5,435 nt of DNA from Thermoplasmatota archaeon. GTDB taxonomy: Archaea; Thermoplasmatota; E2; DHVEG-1. The translations under genes were made by a program, and so were the position numbers. The notes beneath the pieces are model-generated. The model had not been told where the DNA came from and ran no database searches. It saw only the letters and a program-made list of their open reading frames with translations. Numbering within the stretch: position 1 is the stretch's first letter; the number at the start of each line of letters is the position of its first letter. Where the stretch lies: assembly GCA_030615845.1 (NCBI GenBank), contig JAUWYM010000073.1, positions 1-5,435 on the forward strand, read 5' to 3'. Positions 1 through 5,034 of this stretch are shown here, piece after piece.

Positions 1-408
1 TATTCAATCCGCAGAAGACGAGAGTGCCTCAAATGCAACAGACGATTCACCACCTACGAATATATCGAAATGACACCAATATATGTAATAAAAAAAGACG
101 GCAGAAGAGAAAAATTTGAAAGAAACAAAATCAAAAACGGACTTCTCAAAGCACTTGAAAAACGCCCAATAAGCCACGAAAAAATCGAAAAAATACTTGA
201 TACCATCGAAGAAAAAATAAGAAGATATGGAAAAGAAGAAATTGAAAGCAAAACCATAGGAGAATACGTCATGGATGCCCTCAAAGAAACAGATCACGTC
301 GCATACATACGCTTCGCATCTGTCTACCGGTCATTCACAGACGTTACCTCATTTGAAAAAGAAGTTAAAGATTTAATAGAACAATACAGCGGAGAGATAA
401 AAAAATGA
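1..408 (+). CDS. nrdR: Transcriptional repressor NrdR (5'-truncated by window edge)
   Basis: NrdR represses ribonucleotide reductase genes when its ATP-cone binds dATP/ATP. The reading frame is open from base 1 and gives 135 residues. By comparison with E. coli NrdR, about 22 N-terminal residues, including the first CPxC zinc-knuckle pair, lie outside the window. The second half of the zinc ribbon is visible: RRRREC-LKC followed by FTTYE, with cysteines encoded at 25-27 and 34-36. The ATP-cone runs from about base 76 to 320 (PIYVIKKDGR... to VAYIRFASVYRSF), the family's hallmark ending. A lysine/glutamate-rich tail follows. The stop overlaps the nrdD start by four bases (ATGA), so the regulator and its presumed target are in one operon. 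NrdR-box operators would lie upstream and cannot be seen. An internal ATG at base 70 is not the start because the zinc ribbon precedes it in frame. Pyrimidine-ending codons are mostly C-ending, unlike the downstream genes. NrdR is near universal in bacteria but uncommon in archaea. Confidence 0.96.
   Translation, partial: YSIRRRRECLKCNRRFTTYEYIEMTPIYVIKKDGRREKFERNKIKNGLLKALEKRPISHEKIEKILDTIEEKIRRYGKEEIESKTIGEYVMDALKETDHVAYIRFASVYRSFTDVTSFEKEVKDLIEQYSGEIKK
391..396 (+). promoter_or_regulatory. Ribosome binding site for nrdD
   Basis: GGAGAG lies 8 bases before the nrdD ATG at 405, inside the last codons of nrdR. It supports this start and would allow both re-initiation from nrdR and independent initiation. 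It is one of only two clear Shine-Dalgarno-like sites in the window. Confidence 0.6.
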
Positions 409-2543
409 TACGAAAAATAAGAAAAAGAGACGGAACAGTTGCAGATTTCAACCCTATAAAAATCACCAATGCTATTTGGAAGGCAGCGCAGGCAGTTGGC
501 GGAAAGGACCATAGGAAGGCAGCAGAACTCACTGACAGGGTAATGGAATTCCTTGGAAAAAAACTAAAACGCGGTGAAATTCCAACAGTAGAACAGGTTC
601 AAGATGCTGTTGAAAAAATCCTTGTAGAAGAAGGACATGCTAAAACTGCGAAAGCTTACATTCTCTACAGAAAACAACATCAAGATATGCGTGAAGTTGC
701 TGGACTTCTCAAAGACATCGATGTCATCGATGACTATCTCAGCATGATGGATTGGAAAGTCCAAGAAAATAGCAATATGAGCTACTCTCTTCAAGGATTA
801 AATGTCTATGCAACAGAAAACATTATCTCTCATTATTGGCTAAATAAGATATATCCTCCAGAAATAGGAGAGGCACATTCCAATGGAAAGTATCACATTC
901 ACGATCTTGGCACACTCGGCGCGTATTGCGTGGGGTGGGATCTAAAAGACATACTCTTATTAGGATTCAAAGGGGTCGCAGGGAAAATAGAAAGTAAACC
1001 AGCAAAACACTTTGGAACTGCACTAATGCAAATTGTAAACTACCTATATACCCTGCAAGGTGAAGCAGCAGGTGCACAAGCACTCTCTAACTTTGACTCA
1101 TTGTTGGCGCCATTCATCAGATATGACAGGTTAAAGTATAAAGAAGTGCAACAGGAGATGCAGAAATTCTTATTTAATATGAATGTCCCTACAAGAGTCG
1201 GCTTCCAGTCGCCATTCTCGAATTGTACTCTAGATCTCACTGTTCCTAGTTATATGACAGACGAACCTGTAATAATTGGTGGGGAACTAAAAGATGATAA
1301 TTACATTGATTTTGTAGATGAAATGAACATGATCAATCAGGCTTTCGCAGAAGTCATGTTGGAAGGTGATGCTAAAGGTCGTCCGATGACGTTTCCAATC
1401 CCAACTTATAACATCACTAAGGATTTTAACTGGAACAATGATGGACTTGACCCTATCTGGAAAATGACAGCAAAATATGGTGTACCATACTTTAGTAATT
1501 TCATCAACAGTGATATGAAACCGGAAGATGCACGCAGTATGTGTTGCCGTCTCCGTCTCTCAAATAGAGAACTTCGCAAGAGGGGTGGTGGTTTGTTTGG
1601 TGCAAACCCCAAGACTGGATCCATTGGTGTTGTAACTATAAATATGCCTCAAATAGGCTACCTGGCTAAAGACGATAATGATTTCTTTGAAAGATTGGAT
1701 CAATTAATGGAACTAGCAAAACAAAGCCTGATTATAAAACGAGAAATAATAGAAAATCTTACTTCTAGTGGGCTACATCCATATTCCAAGTTTTACCTGA
1801 ATGACGTGAAAAAAACCTTTGGAGAGTACTGGAAGAATCATTTTTCTACTATTGGTCTGATTGGTATGAATGATGCACTACTCAATTTTATGAATAAGAG
1901 TATTGGTGATCCTGAGGGTAAAAAATTCGCAGAAAAAGTACTTGATCATATGCGAGATAAAATAGCAGACTATCAGGAGGAAACTGGCGATATTTTTAAT
2001 CTAGAAGCAACACCTGCAGAAGGTGCGTCATACAGATTGAGTCGTGTTGACAAGGCACAATATCCTGATATTCGTACATATAATCAGGAATTCTACGGTA
2101 ACGGTGGAAAAGTGGAACCTTACTATACCAATTCTACACAACTGCCTGTAGGGTACACTACTGATGTATTTGAAGCACTTGATTTACAGGATTCATTACA
2201 ATCAAAATATACTGGTGGTACTGTTTTGCACATCTTTCTTGGCGAGGAGGAACCCTCTCCGACAGCAACTAAAAAACTTGTACGAAAGGTGGCAGAAAAC
2301 TATTCTTTACCTTACTATACGATTACACCGACCTTCAGTGTTTGCCCCGATCATGGGTATATGGCAGGTGAACACAGGTATTGCCCGACATGTAAAACTA
2401 ATAATAAAACCACTGAGTGCGAGGTATATTCAAGGGTTGTAGGCTATCTCCGTCCCGTTAATCAGTGGAACAGAGGCAAACAACAGGAGTTCACCGACAG
2501 AAAAACATTTGACATGATGCAAAAAGTAATGGTTACAAAATGA
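405..2543 (+). CDS. nrdD: Anaerobic (class III) ribonucleoside-triphosphate reductase, glycyl radical enzyme
   Basis: This enzyme reduces ribonucleoside triphosphates to dNTPs in anaerobic cytoplasm, using a stable glycyl radical. The protein has 712 residues, a normal length. Residues 1-95 form an ATP-cone for allosteric activity control. The catalytic ten-stranded barrel follows. Two cysteines match, by spacing and context, the catalytic pair of T4/E. coli NrdD: C175 (GAYCVGWD) and C381 in M379-C-C381-R on the finger loop. M379 corresponds to the methionine found in formate-using enzymes. A zinc site is formed by C647 (CPDHGYM), C660-P-T-C663 and probably C672. The glycyl radical is Gly680 in RVVGYLRPV near the C-terminus (codon 2442-2444). 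The family call is firm; the residue equivalences rest on remembered spacing. The start at 405 is supported by the ATGA overlap with nrdR and a GGAG at 391-394. The gene also overlaps nrdG by four bases. Codon choice moves from mixed C/T endings at the 5' end to mostly T endings at the 3' end. Confidence 0.98.
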   Translation: MIRKIRKRDGTVADFNPIKITNAIWKAAQAVGGKDHRKAAELTDRVMEFLGKKLKRGEIPTVEQVQDAVEKILVEEGHAKTAKAYILYRKQHQDMREVAGLLKDIDVIDDYLSMMDWKVQENSNMSYSLQGLNVYATENIISHYWLNKIYPPEIGEAHSNGKYHIHDLGTLGAYCVGWDLKDILLLGFKGVAGKIESKPAKHFGTALMQIVNYLYTLQGEAAGAQALSNFDSLLAPFIRYDRLKYKEVQQEMQKFLFNMNVPTRVGFQSPFSNCTLDLTVPSYMTDEPVIIGGELKDDNYIDFVDEMNMINQAFAEVMLEGDAKGRPMTFPIPTYNITKDFNWNNDGLDPIWKMTAKYGVPYFSNFINSDMKPEDARSMCCRLRLSNRELRKRGGGLFGANPKTGSIGVVTINMPQIGYLAKDDNDFFERLDQLMELAKQSLIIKREIIENLTSSGLHPYSKFYLNDVKKTFGEYWKNHFSTIGLIGMNDALLNFMNKSIGDPEGKKFAEKVLDHMRDKIADYQEETGDIFNLEATPAEGASYRLSRVDKAQYPDIRTYNQEFYGNGGKVEPYYTNSTQLPVGYTTDVFEALDLQDSLQSKYTGGTVLHIFLGEEEPSPTATKKLVRKVAENYSLPYYTITPTFSVCPDHGYMAGEHRYCPTCKTNNKTTECEVYSRVVGYLRPVNQWNRGKQQEFTDRKTFDMMQKVMVTK

Positions 2544-3232
2544 AAATCGGAGGGTTTCAAAAAACATCGCTTTTAGATTATCCTGATCGGATTAGTGCAA
2601 TAGTTTGGACTGTTGGCTGTAATTTCAAGTGTCCCTTCTGTTATAATAAGAATCTTGTCGATGGTAACGTGGAATTAATTCCTGAAGATGAGATTCTTTC
2701 TTTTCTTAAAAAACGAAAAGGAATGCTGGAGGCCCTTTCTATTTCTGGTGGGGAACCATTTTTACAAAAAGATATCGCAGATTTTACAGCGAAAGTAAAA
2801 AAACTTGGGTATCTTGTAAAGATCGATACGAATGGTATGTATCCTGAGAAACTTAAAGAGCTTATTGACAATAAACTTGTTGATTATATCGCTATGGATG
2901 TGAAAGCCCCTAAAGACAAATACAATACGTTAGCCGGTGTAAAGGTTGATATTTCCAATATTGAAAAATCCATTGATATCATAAAAAAAAGTGCACCTGA
3001 TTATGAGTTTAAAACAACATTTGTTCCTGACTTGCTGAAAAAAGAAGATATCATAAAGATTGCTAAATGGTTAGAAGGATCTGAAACATATTTTCTTCAG
3101 CAGTTTAAAGCAAATACTCCTTTGATTTCTTCTGCGTTGGAAAAGATAACACCGTATCCTAAAGAGTATATCGTTGAAACGTTTGAAGAGATAAAACCAT
3201 ATTTTAAAAAATGTGAAACGCGAGGAGTTTAA
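2540..3232 (+). CDS. nrdG: Anaerobic ribonucleotide reductase activating protein, radical SAM (NrdG2-type)
   Basis: This is the radical-SAM activase that uses a [4Fe-4S] cluster and S-adenosylmethionine to abstract a hydrogen from the glycyl-radical site of NrdD (Gly680 here). The cluster motif CX3CX2C is C27-N-F-K-C31-P-F-C34, followed by YNK as in known NrdG proteins. The SAM-binding GGEP motif is at residues 70-73 (SISGGEPFL), and a later strand reads LVKIDTNG. The protein has 230 residues. That is longer than the roughly 154-residue E. coli NrdG and matches the long activase subfamily common in archaea and thermophiles. The N-terminal GGFQKTSLLDYPD is typical of that subfamily. The start overlaps the nrdD stop (ATGA) and has no convincing ribosome binding site, so translation is probably coupled to nrdD. 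Codons are overwhelmingly T-ending, in contrast with nrdR. A general radical-SAM activase for another glycyl radical enzyme is the alternative, but the position directly after nrdD makes NrdG much more likely. Confidence 0.95.
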   Translation: MKIGGFQKTSLLDYPDRISAIVWTVGCNFKCPFCYNKNLVDGNVELIPEDEILSFLKKRKGMLEALSISGGEPFLQKDIADFTAKVKKLGYLVKIDTNGMYPEKLKELIDNKLVDYIAMDVKAPKDKYNTLAGVKVDISNIEKSIDIIKKSAPDYEFKTTFVPDLLKKEDIIKIAKWLEGSETYFLQQFKANTPLISSALEKITPYPKEYIVETFEEIKPYFKKCETRGV

Positions 3233-3323
3233 AAACATACATATTTGTTAAACATATACTGCTTTAAAAAGTGAGGTAAAAGATAGCATTAAGATACAAT
3301 AAATACTATGTGTTGGTTAACAG
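3233..3323 (+). promoter_or_regulatory. Spacer upstream of trxB with possible promoter elements
   Basis: This 91-base A/T-rich gap is the only sizeable non-coding stretch on the plus strand, and trxB may have its own promoter here. Candidate elements are TTTAAAAA at 3263-3270 and ATAAATAC at 3299-3306, either of which could be an archaeal TATA box. The second lies about 20-30 bases before the two candidate start codons, compatible with a leaderless or near-leaderless mRNA. In a bacterial reading, TACAAT at 3295-3300 resembles a -10 box, but I see no good -35 partner. No tRNA or stable hairpin is apparent. The element assignment is speculative. Confidence 0.3.
3242..3258. repeat. Imperfect palindrome TAT-N-TGTT-A-AACA-N-ATA
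   Basis: This 17-base dyad has seven paired positions per side and one mismatch (3245/3255), centred on A3250. It sits just after nrdG and about 75 bases before trxB. A related TGTT...AACA arrangement recurs at 3311-3322, next to the trxB start. It could be an operator or simply A/T-rich coincidence; no regulator can be assigned. Confidence 0.3.
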
Positions 3324-4253
3324 ATGATTTATATGGATTATGAATTAGCAATAATAGGAGCGGGCCCTGCTGGGTACTCCGCAGGTATTTATGCCACGAG
3401 ATCTGGCATAAAAACAGTAGTTTTTGATAAAAGCGGCGGTGGAGGGCTTGCATTGCTTTCCCCAAACATTGAAAACTATGCAGGATTTGAATCCATCTCA
3501 GGCACTGAACTTATGGAGAAGATGAAACAACATGCTAGTAAATATGTTGATATTCATTTTTATGAAGAAGTTAAAGAGATAGTGAAAAAGAATAATAGAT
3601 TTAACATTGAAACAGTAAAAACAAAATACACGGTTGGTGCGGTTCTCTTTTGCACAGGAACTGAACATAGAAAACTTAACGCTCCTGGAGAGGTAGAGTT
3701 GCAAGGAAAAGGTGTTTCATACTGTGCCACTTGTGATGGTTTCTTTTTTAAAGGAAAAAAAGTAGCAGTTGTCGGTGGTGGGAATTCTGCGTTAATAGAA
3801 GCTGTATTTCTAAAACAGATTGGTTGTGAAGAAGTCTATCTTATTCATAGAAGAGATCAACTTCGTGCAGAACAGGCATATGAAGATGAAGCACGAGAAA
3901 AACAAGTTCAAATATTGTTTAATAAAGTTGTTGAAAAAATAGGTGGAGCAGAGAAGGTTGGATATCTCGATCTCAAAGATACGGCAGATGATGAGAGATC
4001 AAAGCTTGATGTCGATGGTGTCTTTATTTCAGTTGGTGAGATGCCGCAAAACAAGCTTGCAAAGAAAATGAAAGTTAAGCTTGATAAACAAGGATATATT
4101 GTTACTGATAAACAACAAAGAACAAATGTAAAAGGAGTATATGCCGCAGGTGATATTACTGGTGGGTTGCGACAGGTTGTTACCGCATGTGCTGAGGGAG
4201 CAATAGCGGCACTTAGTTCAACAGAGGTTTTAGGTAAAAAATATCCGTATTAA
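3324..4253 (+). CDS. trxB: Thioredoxin reductase-like NAD(P)H:disulfide flavoprotein
   Basis: This cytoplasmic FAD enzyme of the low-molecular-weight thioredoxin reductase family passes electrons from NAD(P)H to a thioredoxin or glutaredoxin-like protein. The 309 residues match the family length. The first FAD-binding motif is GAGPAG at 12-17. The redox-active disulfide is C134-A-T-C137 followed by D138. The nucleotide-binding motif is GGGNSA at 151-156, with N where most have D. H175-R-R-x3-R181 is the signature that normally reads the NADPH 2'-phosphate. The closing FAD motif is AAGD at 274-277 with GGLRQVVTACAEG. The usual GGQ-type segment near residue 40 is replaced by SGGGGLALLSP, a departure from the bacterial consensus. 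The start is uncertain. ATG at 3324 is given, but ATG at 3333 (MDYELAI) is equally plausible and neither has a Shine-Dalgarno site. The gene follows nrdG by 91 bases on the same strand, so a role in supplying reductant around ribonucleotide reduction is possible but not shown. Confidence 0.92.
   Translation: MIYMDYELAIIGAGPAGYSAGIYATRSGIKTVVFDKSGGGGLALLSPNIENYAGFESISGTELMEKMKQHASKYVDIHFYEEVKEIVKKNNRFNIETVKTKYTVGAVLFCTGTEHRKLNAPGEVELQGKGVSYCATCDGFFFKGKKVAVVGGGNSALIEAVFLKQIGCEEVYLIHRRDQLRAEQAYEDEAREKQVQILFNKVVEKIGGAEKVGYLDLKDTADDERSKLDVDGVFISVGEMPQNKLAKKMKVKLDKQGYIVTDKQQRTNVKGVYAAGDITGGLRQVVTACAEGAIAALSSTEVLGKKYPY
4236..4241 (-). terminator. Possible U-tract terminator for the hycI transcription unit
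   Basis: Read on the minus strand this is a run of six T, about 23 bases past the hycI stop and inside the 3' end of trxB. Archaeal RNA polymerase terminates at such runs without needing a hairpin. The same bases encode the Gly-Lys-Lys segment at the end of trxB, so chance is a real alternative. Confidence 0.28.
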
Positions 4254-4263
4254 AACCATAATC

Positions 4264-4731
4264 TTAGTGCAATGTCTTAATCTGCTCAATTTTCTTGTTT
4301 TTTATAAGTTTCACTAGTCTTTCTCCACTTTTTTTAACATTTTTACTGATCTCACCAGACATTGTTTCTGGCTGTATTCCAATAAACGTTATGTTTTCTA
4401 CATACTGCCCAAGATAGTTCATCAAAACAGAAATGGGAATACCATGAGTACTGATATGCATCACACCAATTTTTTCCTTTGGAACAATTCGTATCTCACC
4501 GGGATTCAAACTCATCTCAACCGCATCGATAATAATTAGGTTTTTTGGGTTGTGTTGTTTAACAATAGAAGTAAAGTTTTCTGGTACGGTTCCACAATCC
4601 AACACAACCAAGTCACATTCTTCTTGCTTAAACTTGTCAGAAATATATGGCCCTATTGCATCATCTCCACCGTCTCTATTTCCAATGCACATAATGAGAT
4701 AATCTGCTCTATTTCCTTCTGAGTCATTCAT
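4264..4731 (-). CDS. hycI: Hydrogenase maturation protease (HycI/HybD, peptidase M52 family)
   Basis: This endopeptidase removes a C-terminal peptide from a [NiFe]-hydrogenase large-subunit precursor after nickel insertion. The protein has 155 residues, normal for the family. The N-terminal signature GN-x4-DD-x2-G is at residues 17-27. Three nickel-sensing ligands match E. coli HybD: D24 (HybD E16), D69 in LIIIDAVEM (D62) and H96 in ISTHGIPISVL (H93). The segment STHGIPISVL and the later GIQPETM resemble HycI more than HybD. The frame stays open to 4785, but I start it at 4731. This ATG overlaps the stop of the upstream membrane-protein gene (ATGA) and has a good Shine-Dalgarno site seven bases before it, and the 18 extra residues look unrelated to the family. 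No hydrogenase structural gene is in the window, so the substrate is unknown; F420-hydrogenase (FrhD-like) or membrane-bound hydrogenase processing are both possible. It converges on trxB with a 10-base gap. Confidence 0.9.
   Translation of the reverse strand: MNDSEGNRADYLIMCIGNRDGGDDAIGPYISDKFKQEECDLVVLDCGTVPENFTSIVKQHNPKNLIIIDAVEMSLNPGEIRIVPKEKIGVMHISTHGIPISVLMNYLGQYVENITFIGIQPETMSGEISKNVKKSGERLVKLIKNKKIEQIKTLH
4298..4303 (+). terminator. Possible U-tract terminator for trxB
   Basis: A run of six T lies about 45 bases past the trxB stop, preceded by a pyrimidine-rich stretch (TTTTCTTG). It sits inside the convergent hycI gene, where it encodes lysines on the opposite strand. It is compatible with intrinsic archaeal termination, but no hairpin supports it. 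Confidence 0.3.
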
Positions 4732-4988
4732 TGTTTTGCACCTCTCTTTTTGTGTAATATAGAAAATATGAACAACAAAAGCCATATTGTCCCTGAAAAA
4801 AGATCAGCAGTAAATGAAAGCCAGTAACGCATTGTGAAAAATGTTGCTGCTAGAATGTAAAGTCCGATTGTTGTTAATCCTGCAGTATAAATATTGGTAG
4901 AGTCGCCACGCCATACATCTCGAAGTAACGGTAAAAGTATGAAACCGAAGAGAAAACCAACAACTGCAATTACAATATCCTGCCACAT
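4728..4988 (-). CDS. Small three-helix membrane protein, function unknown
   Basis: An 86-residue hydrophobic protein with three likely transmembrane helices at about 5-22, 36-53 and 57-78. Basic residues in the first loop (R23, R27) and in the tail (KKRGAK, 80-85) suggest the N-terminus is outside and the C-terminus is in the cytoplasm. There are no cysteines and no evident catalytic motif. I chose ATG at 4988, giving MWQDIVIAVVGF, because from memory 'MWQD-x-VI' is a recurrent opening of small archaeal membrane proteins of this size. A TTG at 5006 in the same frame would add six residues. No clear ribosome binding site precedes either. The stop overlaps the hycI start (ATGA), so the two are almost certainly cotranslated. 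A dehydrogenase gene ends 46 bases upstream. I cannot assign a function. A link to hydrogenase maturation or membrane attachment rests on gene position alone. Confidence 0.75.
   Translation of the reverse strand: MWQDIVIAVVGFLFGFILLPLLRDVWRGDSTNIYTAGLTTIGLYILAATFFTMRYWLSFTADLFSGTIWLLLFIFSILHKKRGAKQ
4739..4746 (-). promoter_or_regulatory. Ribosome binding site that fixes the hycI start
   Basis: GAGAGGTG on the minus strand ends seven bases before the ATG at 4731. It is the strongest Shine-Dalgarno-like match in the window. It lies within the last codons of the upstream membrane-protein gene and argues against the longer start at 4785. Confidence 0.7.
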
Positions 4989-5004
4989 ATGTCTTTTGTG
5001 AAAC

Positions 5005-5010
5005 AAAAAA
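5005..5010 (-). terminator. Possible U-tract after the dehydrogenase gene
   Basis: A run of six T on the minus strand lies about 25 bases beyond the dehydrogenase stop, followed by a small inverted repeat (TTTTG, 5-base spacer, CAAAA). It could end some dehydrogenase transcripts before the membrane-protein gene. Alternatively the nearby TTTATGAA (5013-5020) could serve as a TATA-like element for that gene. Both readings are weak. Confidence 0.2.
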
Positions 5011-5034
5011 GATTCATAAAGCTACTGGTAAAAA

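Noticed and set aside
4..297. Phenylalanine-rich 97-residue open frame on the minus strand
   Set aside because: The composition is the complement of the lysine/glutamate-rich nrdR codons. It is antisense to a conserved gene and so an artefact.
379..410. Possible frameshifted NrdR-NrdD fusion
   Set aside because: Both proteins have proper ends and starts with a standard ATGA overlap and a ribosome binding site. This is ordinary operon coupling, not a broken fusion.
2164..2442. 92-residue open frame on the plus strand inside nrdD
   Set aside because: It is out of frame within conserved nrdD sequence, including the zinc site and the approach to the glycyl-radical site. No independent support.
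3233..3323. tRNA or small RNA gene in the spacer
   Set aside because: No cloverleaf, TPsiC-like sequence or GC-rich stem is visible. The stretch is A/T-rich and promoter-like.
4732..4785. 18-residue N-terminal extension of the hydrogenase maturation protease
   Set aside because: It overlaps the coding end of the membrane-protein gene in another frame and does not resemble the family N-terminus. The ATG at 4731 has an ATGA overlap and a GAGAGGTG ribosome binding site.
4989..5006. TTG start adding six residues to the small membrane protein
   Set aside because: A rarer start codon with no ribosome binding site. The ATG at 4988 gives the MWQD opening I associate with similar proteins. The longer form is not excluded.
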